A stretch of 64,000 bases of DNA from Linum tenue (taxonomy: Eukaryota > Streptophyta > Magnoliopsida > Malpighiales > Linaceae), in assembly GCA_946122785.1 (NCBI GenBank), contig CAMGYJ010000008.1, positions 61,672,877 to 61,736,876 of the forward strand. The letters run 5' to 3'. The notes under the pieces were generated by a model. That model was not told the DNA's origin. It worked only from the letters and a program-made list of their open reading frames with translations, and did not search any database. The first letter of the stretch is position 1. Each line of letters begins with the position of its first letter. The position numbers and the translations under genes are program-made. This document shows, one piece after another, positions 10,459 to 21,382 of the stretch.

Positions 10459-12502
10459 CTAATATCCATGCCCTTTGGCACACACCAACGTGCCAAAGGT
10501 GTAGAGCCACTGCCAAGTCCATGGGTTAAACCAGACCAACCGTCCATACACTACTTGTCTTCCCTCCGTTAGGGGAAACAACTCATTTGGTGTTGGTTTC
10601 AAATTTTCCAACTTAACAATGGATGACACCCTCTCAACTTGCCCTGTCTTAGTGGGCTTGCAAGGGGTCCCATGATCCACTGCCTTGGCCACCTTACTAG
10701 ACATGTTGGGTTGATGTTGAACCCGACGTGTTTGCCTCATCCTGGGTGGTGCACTAGACATTTTCAACTCCTTCGACTCGTCAAAGGGGCCAAGAGTTGT
10801 CATATGTCTTATTTTACCCCAACTAGGCACATGCTTACTCTTCCCATATGGTTGAGAAGACGGGTGTTTGGACTTACAGAGTTGACGACCACCGTTGTGG
10901 CCAACTTGACTCTTTCTAAAACCCATGTCTTCATGGTTTTTACACTTAACACATAACAACCCTTGATTCTTTATAGGACCATGATTGGTTGGTGTGTGTC
11001 GAGATGTCTTATTCATACCTTCTTGTTTTCCATTCATGTTTGGCATGCAATGGGGGGCTTTAGGCATGGACTTGCTTCCTCGTCCATCCCTTAACACCAT
11101 CTCATACTTATAAATTTTTTGAGTGGGTTGGGTGGGATGAACACTCCTAGACTTGCCCCCTACTCGTTTTTTTACGATTGATAGCATGCCCCCTACTCTA
11201 CTGCACGAACTGGAGATATACACCCCTTGCCACACTTAGCTACATCATTATGCTCTTAGACTCATTGAGCCTTCTTGGGTACGCTTATCTTTCCATTACT
11301 TGTCATCGATGACATGCCCCCCTTGCCATGCTTAGCTACACTGTCATGCTTACTACAAGCATGTGTGGCTTGAATTTGTTGTGGTTTCTTGGGCACGTGT
11401 ATATTTCTATTGTTTATGGTTGATGATATGCCCCCTTGTCGACCCTTCATGTGGATGGCATGCTACAAGGAGCCTTGCCTCCTTGTGCACTCTTTGACAC
11501 GTCAAAGTTATGAAAATCATAGGTGGCATGGGTAGGCAACACCCACTTTGACTTGCCACTCACTCTATTCTTCATGTTTGATGACATTCCCCCCTGTCCA
11601 CTGCGTGGAGATGGAGACATGTCCCCCTTGCCCCCCTTAGCCACGCTAACACTCTTACTAGCAGCACATGCGGTTTGGGATTGTAATGGCTTCTTGGACA
11701 CAACTTTCAACCCACTACTTGTGGTTGATGACATGTCCCTCATGTAATCCTTAGACGATAAACATGGTATTCTGTTGGACACACCCTTTCGTTCAATTTT
11801 CTTGACATCAACGTGTCTTCCAGCCTGACACTTCGCCTTCAACTTGTCAGGTGGTAGGCTACCATGCCCTCCTTGCTGCCCCCTTGATGGTTTGTATCCA
11901 TCAGGCTTGCTGGAAACACATGCGGCTTGAGCTTGTTGTGTCTTGTTCCGCACAACTGTCAACCCACTGCTTGTGGTTGATGACGTGCCCCCCATGCCAT
12001 CTCCAGACGACAAATATGGTATTCTGTTGAACACACCCATTTGTTCAATTTTCTTGACGTCAACTTGCCCCCCAGGCTGACATTTCACCTTGTTAGGTAA
12101 ACTTCCATGGCCCTCTGCATGCCCCTCTGGCGGTTTGCATCCACCAGGCCGCTTGAGCATAGATGGCATCGATGTTGGGCAAGCTTGTGGTAGCACATTA
12201 GCTATTAACCTTCCACCAACTCTCACGTTCAAGCATGGTCTAGCCTCTAGGATGGTTTTATGAGTAACTGTCGGCACAGGCGGTTGCTTTACATGAGTGG
12301 TCAACGTGGGAGCGAGATTATCGCCACAACCACCATGTTGAAGAGGTAGTTGACTTTCCGTCGGAGACGATGAGTTCTCTGACCGTGGCTGAGTAGTCCG
12401 GCCACCGGAGTCTAGATTACTCGTAAACCCAATAGCAATGTTTGACGGTGGATCTACACCATCTTTCGCCAAAACCTCCGATCTCAACACTGGTTTTATC
12501 AA
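10459..12502 (-). CDS. Element B internal ORF(s) with protein repeats, unknown function
   Basis: Three successive minus-strand open frames (12502-11447, 11450-11262, 11235-10459) that read like one gene with two frame breaks. No known domain is recognised. The first has no ATG at its upstream end (it opens with TTG directly overlapping the preceding ORF stop). It contains two diverged copies of an approximately 80-residue unit with landmarks GGHGSLP, VDVKKIE, GV.NRIP.LSS and SSTTSSGL, followed by shorter remnants (GGMSS..) in the second frame. The third frame has CVKC and KSKHPSSQP segments and ends in a Trp-rich tail. Composition is Ser/Lys/Gly-rich and basic, fitting a gag-like or filler ORF of a non-autonomous element. 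Function is unknown. Confidence 0.4.
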
Positions 12503-12849
12503 AAGTTGACAAAACTCCTTAAATTATTTTTATTTATCTCACAAATCTCATCCACTTGATCCAAACGTCGATTTATGCGAGTATGAAAACAATCAAGTTG
12601 AGATACCACTTTTTTGATGTATCCCACCATAGACTCCTCTATTAATTTTATTTCTACCAGCAGTGACTGGTGGAGAGACAAGGTGGTGGCGGTTACACTC
12701 AAACATGGCGCCGGGGATGGTTGGCCTCTTGCCCCACCATTGTTTCCGGCGTCACTTTTTGCTAATTGACCAAGATCATACCTGGCCACTAGCTCTTTTA
12801 CAAACCCAGGTGAAAGATCACCTCCTCGTTCTCTCAGTCCTGGAGCCAT
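12499..12849 (-). CDS. Element B first ORF, unknown function
   Basis: An open frame of 116 codons from an ATG at 12849 (MAPGLRERGGDLSPGF), 17 bases past the primer binding site, ending at 12499. The C-terminal half (LLVEIKLIEESMVGYIKKV.. to ..VDEICEINKNN) is rich in Leu/Ile/Lys/Glu and could form a coiled coil. The same frame is open upstream through the PBS into the LTR, but without an ATG. The ORF overlaps the start of the next one by four bases, so translation coupling or a frameshift product is possible. No gag, protease or RT motif is seen. Confidence 0.35.
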   Translation of the reverse strand: MAPGLRERGGDLSPGFVKELVARYDLGQLAKSDAGNNGGARGQPSPAPCLSVTATTLSLHQSLLVEIKLIEESMVGYIKKVVSQLDCFHTRINRRLDQVDEICEINKNNLRSFVNF

Positions 12850-12865
12850 CAAATCAAACACACAA

Positions 12866-12884
12866 TGTCCCACCAGGTGTGCCA
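12866..12884 (-). other. Primer binding site of element B
   Basis: Minus-strand TGGCACACCTGGTGGGACA begins three bases after the 5' LTR end. The position is right for a PBS. I did not assign the tRNA with certainty. Confidence 0.6.
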
Positions 12885-12887
12885 ATT

Positions 12888-15011
12888 TGTTTTCCGACGA
12901 GGAAAAACTTGTGTTTGAACACAATGATTGCACCTTCGACTTCTTGAACAACGATTAATAACACGGTTGACTCCTCTCCGAACAATGTTCGAACGAGGGT
13001 GTTTGATGTTTTTGATGGTTTTTTGGGACAAACTAAGTTAATTACACCTACTCCTATGGAGGTTCAGTGAGAGCTCCGAAAACTAAGGCTATGGCTAATT
13101 TGCAGAGAAAAAGATAAAGTTTGACATAGTGCGTCAAATGGTTGGTTGTGGAACCCTTGCTTCTTCTTCGTTTCTTCTATTTATAGCCACTAGGTGTAAC
13201 TGCCTTGGTAACCGCCTTGGTAACTGCTAGCTGGCCTCTTGCTCCAAACCGCCTCGGGGTCCTTGTCGCCGCCTTGGTGACTAGTTGGTAACCGTCGCCT
13301 TGAGGGCCCTTGTCCCATCTTGGGGCTGGTGGGTACTTGATGGCCTCGATGCCGGGTTGGGTTGGTGTTGAGCCTTGTCGCCCTGTCATGACTAGATGGG
13401 GTTGAGGTTCTTGCCTTAGCCTCCATAAACCATGATGAGGTCTTGATCTCACCCTCAACTGCTTGACGACTCCCCGCTCCTGAGACTGCTACCACCTCAT
13501 GACACCAAGTCCTCCTCATTAACTTCTTGGTTGTTATCAAGCCGTCTCATCTGCTTGACACCTTCTGGCATGCTTACCAAGCTCATGTAATCAACTTGAC
13601 ACTCCTTGCTACCAAGCCAGCCCTGGTGGCTTGGTCTCCATACTTAGTTTTTGTAGCCTCCTCAAGTTGGTAAGTTGCACCCTGCCGGTTGGGTACCCCG
13701 TTAAGGTGCTACCAAGCCCGTCTTGGGAATTTATCTCCATATGGCCTCATAAGGGCTCAACTCTGCATCCTGGTCGATCCATCCATGGTTGTTTGGCTTG
13801 ATACCGTGATGTTTGGCTATCAAGTCCGTCTTGTCGGCTTGATACCCAGACTTAGTTTCTGTATGACTGTCTTAGTTGGTACCTGGCTTGGCCCCCTGTT
13901 GCCTAGCCACCAAGTCAGTCTTGCCGGCTTGATACCGTGATGTTTGGCTATCAAGTCCGTCTTGTCGGCTTGATACCCAGACTTAGTTTCTGTATAACTG
14001 TCTTAGTTGGTACCTGGCTTGGCCCCCTGTTGCCTAGCCACCAAGTCAGTCTTGCCGGCTTGATACCCCCTTGGGGTCATGACACCTTCTGGCATGCTTA
14101 CCAAGCTCATGTAATCAACTTGACACTCCTTGCTACCAAGCCAGCCCTGGTGGCTTGGTCTCCATACTTAGTTTTTGTAGCCTCCTCAAGTTGGTAAGTT
14201 GCACCCTGCCGGTTGGGTACCCCGTTAAGGTGCTACCAAGCCCGTCTTGGGAATTTATCTCCATATGGCCTCATAAGGGCTCAACTCTGCATCCTGGTCG
14301 ATCCATCCATGGTTGTTTGGCTTGATACCGTGATGTTTGGCTATCAAGTCCGTCTTGACCCCGTTGGCTTCATACTTTGCCAAATTCATGCTTTTCAAGT
14401 CTTGGTACCAAGCCTTCCGACTTGGTACCCTCTTGCTATGGCCATGTGATTCCATACTTAACCAATTTTCATGTATTTTAGTATCAAGCATGCCTTTTCA
14501 GCTTGATACCCCTTTGGCTCTATACTTAGCCACAAATCAAATGTCTTGGTACCAAGCACGCCTTGCCGGCTTGGTACCCCGTCGTTTGGCACCCCGTTGT
14601 ATCGCCTTGTTTCCAAGACTTAGTTTTTTGGATGGCCTCCTATTTGGTACCCGGCCGTTTGGCACCCCGTTGTGTCGCCTTGTTTCCAAGACTTAGTTTT
14701 TGGATGGCCTCCTATTTGGTACCCCGCTTGGTACCCGGCCGTTTGGCACCTCGTTGTGTCGCCTTGTTTCCAAGACTTAGTTTTTGGATGGCCTCCTATT
14801 TGGTACCCGGCTTGGTACCCGGCTATGGGGGCCTCGGAGACGGGTCGGCCATCGTTAGAGTAGAAGAGGGTTGGCCACTTAGGCCCAAAAATCCAACCCA
14901 ACTAGGCCCAGCTGGCTCTTTTTATCATTAATGTTGAACTGGCCTTATAAATCCATTAATCCCCTTGTAATTAATCGATGTGGTACAAGCTGATTTTTTT
15001 ATGGATAAACA
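12888..15011 (-). repeat. 5' LTR of element B, with internal duplication
   Basis: An LTR of 2124 bp. It matches the left LTR but contains a duplicated block. The segment around 13796-13936 (CTTGATACCGTGATGTTTGG..) is repeated at 13937-14068. The segment beginning TGACACCTTCTGGCATGCTTA (13556) is repeated from 14080 to about 14340. Near its inner end about three copies of the 85 bp unit are present (14588-14825). Duplication after or during insertion explains the length difference from the left LTR. Confidence 0.85.
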
Positions 15012-15016
15012 GGCAC

Positions 15017-15769
15017 AAAGCAATTGGTAGAGAAAGGCTTTCCAACAATGCAAGGACGGAAATTTCTTATGCGCTGAGAGATCTACTCAAACGGAAGGAT
15101 CAATGGGAATGGGGAGGTCGTTACATGGTAGCGCTGACGCGTCGGAATTTGATGATTTGATTGACTGCATGTTAGAAACTTGGATCGACATTATCATATC
15201 TCTTGTTCCATCTCTCTAACTTTCTCTGATGGATTAGGGGGAAGATCATGGCTGAAATGTGCTTTGTGTTATAAGTTGTAATTAGAAAATCCAAAGAATA
15301 CATGGAGAGAAAAAGCAAAATTCTTGTGTTGTTTGTTTAAGGGATTTGATTACAGAGGAAGGGGAAAGAAGTAAAATGGAAGAAGAAGACGATGAAAAGG
15401 GAAAAGAAGAGAAGGGAAATTCTATTTTTAATTCTTTCACTTCTTGCTTCCTTAGACAACAATGGGCGTAAGTGGAAGAAATGCCCACTATAAAAGAAGG
15501 CTTATGAAATAAAGAATTAGAATTTAGTCTTTTTAGCCCACTTAATTTTGTTTGACAATAATATATTTATTTATATTTAGTAAAATACAAATTAATTGTT
15601 ATAACAAAAATATTTGAATAGTCCTTATTTATCTCATATTTTGATTAAAATCATCAAATTATTAATTAAAAATAATATATTATTCACTCTTTGGTCATGC
15701 TCTCAATAATAAAGTCTTGAAAAATGAACTCTCTCACACTCCCGCTCTCGCTCCCGGTCCCCGAACTAG
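15017..15769. other. Pre-insertion sequence with a coding-like stretch, then AT-rich spacer
   Basis: Directly right of element B an open plus frame runs to about 15160 (..RERLSNNARTEISYALRD..). Overlapping it in another frame is a second open stretch ending GSADASEFDDLIDCM..LVPSL at a TAA near 15220. Joining 7931 to 15017 extends the first frame leftward (YPVEGIIKKEMEEKL) with one stop. I recognise no family. From 15230 to 15500 the sequence is purine-rich, and from 15500 to 15730 strongly AT-rich with nothing seen. Confidence 0.2.
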
Positions 15770-16185
15770 TTACCTAAGGATGCTCCAAACAAGCATGCCA
15801 AAGATCTCAAATGGGAAGGGGCAATGAAACCCGAATTTGAGGTCCTTCATGCTAACCGGACGTGGACACTTGTGGATCGTCCCCCACCTACAGTTCTTGT
15901 ACTTGGCTGTCACTGGGTTTACACGATCAAGATAATCCCTGATGGATCTGTAGACCACTACATAGACAGACTTGTGGCGTTGGGCTATACACAGGAGCAC
16001 GAGGTGGACTATAAAGAAACCTTTGCTATAGTAGCTAAAATCTCCATCGTTCTCACTTTGTTAGCAGTTGTAGCTTCTAAGAACTGGTCTTTATTCCAGT
16101 AAGACGTCAAGAATGTCTTCCTCCATGGTGATATGGAGGAAGTGGTTTAGATGGATAGGGCACCAGGTTACACGTTATGTACTTA
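15770..16185 (+). pseudogene. Ty1/copia reverse transcriptase N-terminal fragment
   Basis: Clear copia RT homology in the plus frame: EFEVLHANRTWTLVDRPPP, then GCHWVYTIKIIPDGSVDHY, LVALGYTQEHEVDYKETF, and ASKNWSLFQ followed after a stop by DVKNVFLHGDMEEVV and APGYTL. These match the first RT blocks of copia polymerases (W.LV..P.....GCKWV.K.K..PDGS..R.KARLVA.GY.Q). Stops at 16100 and 16148 make it a pseudogene. It ends at the insertion point of the LTR-like sequence starting at 16186/16194; roughly 180 residues of RT are missing before homology resumes at 17786. Confidence 0.85.
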
Positions 16186-16193
16186 TGATTAGG

Positions 16194-17780
16194 TCACCCC
16201 CTAGCGTGATCTAGCTTTAAATTTATCAGTCGATGCACATTCTCTATTCAATCCTAACTAAGCCAAGCTTACCCTAGCCAGGGTTGTAGTAAAGTGGCTC
16301 GTTTGTATTCCTAGGGAACCCTAAGTTTATTATTACTTCGCTCCGAACTTCTATCTAATCTAATCAGAAGTTTGGGTGAAGAATCTAATCTTACCTAATC
16401 CTAAACAACCAACCAAGTGGTTGGGAGATCGCTAGAGATGAGGCGGTTGCCTAGGGTTGAATCCTCCTAGCTATGGTTGTCATATAGGGTTAAGATAATG
16501 TGATGAGTGAATCTTTTCTGTAGGCCTTTGTTATTATCCACACGTCTCGGAGTACACCTCCCCTAAACCCATGTCAGTCACCTTGATCTATGCTATCATA
16601 TATAGGGCTTTAAAAACGTAGCCCCTTTCAATGGGTCCTACCCACCGTCCATACCGACGTTTCATCCCGATTTCCATCTAGGAAGGCATTCTTATGATAG
16701 GGGTACAGTCGCCTCGTCCACCAAAAGATCCTATTCATTCATCTAACCCTAATCTGCCATATGGCACATACCCGTCTAACCCTAAAACTCCATACACAAT
16801 GTAGAAGCTCAAGTAAGCTAATACAGAAGATTAGGGCGACTTATCCAAGCACAATTAATGCTAGAGAAGCATTAAAATCAACTAGATAAACACATTAATA
16901 CAAAACAAAGACATACACAACCTATAAACTAGGTTCATCTTTCCTAAATAACCATTAGAGATTCAATCCATAGAGAGAGAACGAAAACACAAACTAGAAG
17001 AGAGGGAGAGATGGAATCAATCTTCTTCTCCTTGCTTGCACCTTCTTCTTGCTCCTTGGGTGAATTAGATCTTCAATGAAGCTCTTATAGGGTGTTTCCT
17101 TCTCTAAAACAGTCCAAAATCCTAACTTTCTCACTCAAGGGCGGCTCTCTTTTGTCAAGTGCTCAAAAGGGAGTATTTATAGGCATCTGGTAGTGGTCAC
17201 GACCTCAAGGGCGTAACCCGATGGTCACCGCTATGACCTCGCCGTGACCTGTCCGTGACCATCCTGAAAAATAATCAAATCGTCCAAAACGATGAGTTTT
17301 GTCTCGTCTTCAAGTTCCGAAAAGCACCAAGACCGCGACTCGGGTGTCAAAAAATTCTGCCCTTTATGGTTGCCTTATGAAGTTATACGGCACTGTTCAA
17401 GGCCGCAATCTTCAAGGTCGCGAACATGGTCATGGCCTGGTCATGGCCATAATGAGACCGTGACCTATGCCTTTTCTTCCCTTCTTGCTCCTATGCTTCC
17501 CATCATGCTCGGATGAACTCCAATCAATTCCCGATCAATCCCAGATGAATATAAGAACTGGAATTTCATCACAAACACTGGAAAATGCATAAAATACGAC
17601 AAAGTGGGGTCGATTCCCCTATGAAAACCTTCATATCGAGAATACCTTTGCCAAAATGCATGTTTTGCAAATAGGAATGAAATAGGCATGAGTAACTTGA
17701 TATGTGGTCTAGACACGGTGATTTAACATGCAAATTCCTTAAGAATAAGGGATAAATAACTCCTATTTTAGTTGTTATCA
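16194..17780 (-). repeat. Probable solo LTR inside the copia RT gene
   Basis: On the minus strand it starts TGATAACAACTAAAATAGG (17780). It has GTCACGGTC/GGTCATGGCC-type half palindromes in the middle, as in the Athila-type LTRs of this window. The sequence TTAGG occurs directly beside both proposed ends (16189-16193 and 17781-17785). The left end would then be GGGTGA rather than the usual CA; an alternative TG at 16186 gives no target duplication. No coding sequence is supportable. Boundaries are uncertain, and the copia sequence on the two sides is not contiguous, so a deletion also occurred. Confidence 0.45.
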
Positions 17781-17785
17781 TTAGG

Positions 17786-18456
17786 TCTGTCTTTTACATC
17801 AACTCTCTATTGAATCAAACAAGCACCCGGTGCGTGATTTGGGAAGTTTCAGTCTACCATCCTATGTCTTGGTTTTCAGCAGAACCTCAATGATTCGTCC
17901 TTATTTGTGAAGAACTCCTTTCAGCTTAAGGATTTGTGAGAGCTTTTTTACTCTCTTAGCTTTGCGGTTTCTCACAACTCGAAGGGAATTCTACTTAGTC
18001 GATGTAAATATATTGCAAATGTGCTTGGGGAGCATAACTTTGAGGACTCTAGGCCGATGTCTACACCTATAGAGCTAAATCTGAAGCTCAGTAAAGATTT
18101 CAGAGAAAAGTTGTCTGGTTGATCACAATATTGGAGCATATTAGGCAGTCTAATCTATCTCTCTGCGCCCCGTCCACATATTTCCGATGTTGTAAAGCTT
18201 GTGAGCCAGTTAATGACTGATTCATGTGTAGATCATTTGTCTGCAGTGCACCATATTCTATGCTATTTGCAAGGAACACGTGATGTTGGATTATGGTTCC
18301 CTTGTGATGGTTCGTCCTCCTTGAGTGCATATTCAGACTCTGATTTTGCAGGGTGCGCTGATGCACGATGTTGTACTACGGCATAGTGCATTCGATTTGC
18401 TGACGTTTTATATCTTGGTGATGTAAGAAGCAGGAAAAATTTTCAAAAACGTCTAA
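17786..18456 (+). pseudogene. Ty1/copia RT C-terminus and RNase H fragment
   Basis: Plus-strand copia continuation: HPVRDLGSF (near 17825, compare F.M.DLG), SLIYLSAPRPHISDVVKLVSQ (about 18140-18210), DHLSAVHHILCYLQGTRDVGL, then SLSAYSDSDFAGCADARCCTT (18325-18385) and KKQEKFSKTSN up to the insertion point. These are the standard copia blocks L.YL..TRPDI..AV..VSQ, H..A..RIL.YL.GT, and YSD.D.AGC.D.RRST. Frame changes and stops make it a pseudogene. It is cut exactly at 18456 by the solo LTR. Confidence 0.85.
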
Positions 18457-19752
18457 TGATAACACTGTATTTACACATATTTTTCTCGGCATTTCTTGGC
18501 CGTTTTGCTTGGCATTTGACTGGGTTTTGGCCCATTTTATGCTAGGTAGTGCTTGTTGATGTTGTTTCAAGTCCTAGTACGTGAATGGGGGTTTAGGAGC
18601 AAGTTTGAGTGCAATTGGAGAGTAGACGAGACTCAGAGGACAAAGCATCCAAATCCACGACCTGGGAGTCCAAATACACAACCGTGGATCTTTAGCTTGA
18701 ATTGTGGATTTTGACCATGGATATTCCCCGGTCTGTTGTCTATATTCCACGATTAGGGATTTATCCGAGGTGACCTTGGATTTCCTACGAGGGCCACTTA
18801 AGGACACACACCGTGTTAGAATTCTAAGGTCTGGAGGCCATTTCTTCGACCGTGGATTTCAACATCGTGGCTTACAAGGCTAAAACTCGGGATTTTTTCC
18901 ACACATCAGGTTTTGCAAGTTCTAAAACAACTAGAGAAAACCCTAGAGAGAGTAAATGACGAAGAACAACATTGGGAAATGATTGGAGCGATCAAAGGAC
19001 ATTGGAGTTCGATCTTTAACCTCGGAGTGTCGATTTCCAGTCTGGAATAGATTCTTATCCCTCACATGATGATTTCTTCTTCAAGTCTTGTGTTTTCTCT
19101 TCTCTTCATGGAGTAGACTCTCTTTTCATCTGGGTAAGAAGAACCTTAGTCGTGTATGTTATGAATGGTTGTTCAGATACGAATGGTTGTATGAACCCGA
19201 TTTCGTGGATGATTGACTTGATTGACGCATGATTCATAATTGCATGAGTCCTAATCAAGTTCTTATGATTCCTGCTTTAACCTAGAACGATAGTCTCTGC
19301 ATAGGTTAATAGAGAAACCTTAATTGGACGTCTTGAATTGATTACTTTAGTCGAGGAATAGATTCATTGCTCTGTACTAGAATTGAAGCCATTAGTTGAA
19401 GTTTGGTGTGTTAGTGGCTCAATTAGCTTACGCCGGTGGAGGTTAGTCGCCCGTCGGGTATTCTTACTAAGCGGGTTTGAAATTCTTTAGTTGAGATTTC
19501 ATATTTTAAGAATTTTCCGCAGTATATCTGTCAATGGAAATGAAATTGGGAAATTACAATCTGAACTAACTGCAGACTAGGGGACACATACCTTGGTGGT
19601 CTTTCTTATACTTGGAACCAGAACATTTCCTGCTTTCTGTTTAGACCCAGGACCCGGGTTGACAAATTGAACGTGAGTCACTATACTACATTACTAGACT
19701 GCGATTACACTTGGTCATAGTTTGTTTGTGTTGGTTTTAGTGAGTCATCTAC
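18452..19752 (+). repeat. Solo LTR (Athila-type) with target duplication TCTAA/TCTAC
   Basis: LTR of 1291 bp at 18457-19747, starting TGATAACACTG and ending AGTGAGTCA. It is flanked by TCTAA (18452-18456) and TCTAC (19748-19752), a 5 bp duplication with one change. Its early part (TTTTGGCCCATTTTATGC.. CAAGTCCTAGTACGTGAATG) matches the LTRs of C and F. When it and one flank copy are removed, the copia RNase H frame continues KTSTxAExWA (compare SSTEAEYRA), which confirms the boundaries independently. No internal region remains, so it arose by LTR-LTR recombination. Confidence 0.85.
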
Positions 19753-20054
19753 ATAGGCAGAATAATGGGCGATGTCTTATGTGGTTTTTGAGATAGTCTG
19801 GTTGCGCCGTCTGTTAGGCGATATGGGTGTGGTGAGTTCCATTCCGTTTTTCTTTTTTATGGATAACACTAGTGCGATACAGATTATTGTGAATAACTAT
19901 GTCCGAGACATGGTTCGATATGGTATAGTAGTTGTTCATAATATTCAGTCTGAGGATCAAGTTTCAGACTTGCTTACTAAAGCATTTTCTATGAGCCGGC
20001 ATTGGTACCTTGCTAGAGAATTGATGCTCAGAGATTCAAATCGATTTGGGGAGG
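19748..20054 (+). pseudogene. Ty1/copia RNase H C-terminal end
   Basis: Plus-frame remnant of the end of copia pol: after two stops, AMSYVVFEIVWLRRLLGDMGV, then DNTSAIQI, VVVHNIQSEDQVSDLLTKA and a C-terminal RHWYLARELMLRD (compare AM....E..WLR.LL.DLGV, DN.SA..IA, V.T..Q.ADL.TKAL, F..L...LG). The expected H.RTKHIE segment is shortened. It is followed at 20045-20054 by a purine-rich TTGGGGAGGC, the copia polypurine tract, and by the TG of a 3' LTR. Confidence 0.8.
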
Positions 20055-20352
20055 CTGTTAGCGTATCCGTACTCTAGCTCGTATTTGTAGTTTGTATGTA
20101 TGTACTGTAATTGGTCCATTAGTGTGTGAGCCCATTTAATGTGTGATGCAGCCCATGCACGTAGGAGTGAGGGAGAGCCGAACCCTAGTTGGCTGGAGAT
20201 ATATATTCCATGTATGCGAATGAGAAATTGTCGAACTGTGAAAGCATGGTGAATTCGACGACTGGAAGAGGACAACTCTTACGTGGACTAACCCTGAGAT
20301 TTCAGAGATACCACGTTAAATCTGTGTGTCTTGCGTTTATTGTTATTTCCGA
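20055..20352 (+). repeat. Candidate copia 3' LTR
   Basis: Starts TGTTAGCGTATCCG directly after the purine tract at the end of copia RNase H, the expected place and sequence style of a copia 3' LTR. Its right end is not proven. TGTTATCAGAAGC at 20355 resembles the tRNA-Met primer site TGGTATCAGAGC, which would put the LTR end near 20352 but is odd for a 3' LTR. No second LTR copy was found near 7000. Confidence 0.4.
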
Positions 20353-20380
20353 ATTGTTATCAGAAGCTGGTGAAAACAGG

Positions 20381-20555
20381 GATGGACACAAAATACAAAT
20401 TGATTTATCAGTTGATTCGTCTAGTGTTGACGTTGCTCATTGCAACGATCAGTACGAAGTTCTTTGTGAGAGAGTATGTTATTGGTATGGATGAAAACTC
20501 AATTATTGATGAATTTGCTAAATTAAAATATTATCGTGCACAATTGAAATTGTAA
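20381..20555 (+). pseudogene. hAT transposase C-terminal remnant
   Basis: A short open frame ending at 20555 reads YQLIRLVLTLLIATIS, then VIGMDENSIIDEFAKLK. The first part matches the start of the hAT dimerisation domain (..L..L.L.LPVATAS.ER.FS) and the second the usual C-terminal end of plant hAT / zinc finger MYM-type 1-like proteins (..SIID.F..LK.RR). About 40 residues between them are missing, so this is an internally deleted fragment. It has no BED zinc finger or catalytic core nearby. Confidence 0.5.
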
Positions 20556-21382
20556 TGAAAACTATAGTTATTATATATTTTTGTTTACTGTATTTAATTT
20601 TCAATACAAGTGTGGCATAGTACTCTATTATGTCTGGATCAGCCGCTGGAATCTTGAGTATTTTAGATTTCGCGATAATGCATGAATTTATATCGTCATG
20701 TTCCCTAGTGAAATTAAACTTTTGGTGAATAAAGACTACATTTAATTTTCAATTTATATGAAAACTATGCACTCATTTCTTTATTAGTGCACCTAGAAGT
20801 CACCTGTATATATGCCAAATATATCTTATGCATCAATTTAAGCCGTTATACTCGAATAAAAGTCGGTGTAATTTATGTTTTTGGTTGGTTTGTTGACAAT
20901 TAATTAGCGGGTGGTGCATTCGAGTTCATTATGGGAACAGCTGCAACTGCATGCCACATGGTGAAGCATATTGTATATTAAACTATTGTGGGTGTTAACA
21001 TTGGGGTTGGGGGTGATTGAACAAAAAGAATTTGTAAGTTCAAAACATATGGAGAAGCGAATGTCTGGTGGAGGAAGCTAAAGTCGCTCTTTATCCCATG
21101 CATGCATTGACTACCTCTAACCCTCTCTCTTCGATTAACCCCTCTCCCTCCTCTCCCACTATTAACGTTTCACCATTTCCTATGATCTCTGGCCCTTGGA
21201 GCCACCGACTCGACTCGTCCTAGTAAATAAATAAATACCCTTCATTCTGAGATCTCAGTATAGTTCTCTTCAACGAACTACTACACTACTTCCTCTCTTT
21301 CCTTGGCTTCTGTCATTTATTTACCTCTGCGAAAAGCTCGACGTACCACAACAAGTTTTCATCAGCAGATTAAGAATAACAA
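20556..21382. promoter_or_regulatory. Upstream region of the RGF-like gene
   Basis: No coding sequence seen. 20560-20900 is AT-rich. Nearer the gene there is a CATGCATG element (about 21098) and TTGAC W-box cores (20892 region and 21108). A TATA-like AAATAAATAAATA lies at 21225-21237, about 145 bp before the ATG, followed by a CT/CA-rich probable 5' UTR. Motif presence alone does not prove function. Confidence 0.4.

Larger units (their letters stand above)
7927..15016 (-). mobile_element. Element B: non-autonomous LTR retrotransposon with TSD GGCAC
   Basis: A 7080 bp element (7932-15011) flanked by the direct repeat GGCAC at 7927-7931 and 15012-15016. Both LTRs start TGTTTTCCG and end TAAACA on the plus strand. 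The element reads on the minus strand: the primer binding site is beside the right LTR and the polypurine tract beside the left LTR. The 3.1 kb interior has long but domain-free ORFs and no protease, RT, RNase H or integrase. Size and lack of pol fit the class called large retrotransposon derivatives (LARD), so mobility would depend on another element's enzymes. The right LTR is about 280 bp longer because of internal duplication. Confidence 0.88.

Noticed and set aside
13177..14931. Long ORFs on both strands
   Set aside because: Second copy of the element B LTR; same reason as for the left LTR.
16181..16190. TG at 16186 as the left end of the LTR at 16194-17780
   Set aside because: It gives a canonical TG..CA pair but the flanks (ACTTA and TTAGG) do not match, whereas TTAGG flanks the alternative boundary on both sides; left as uncertain.
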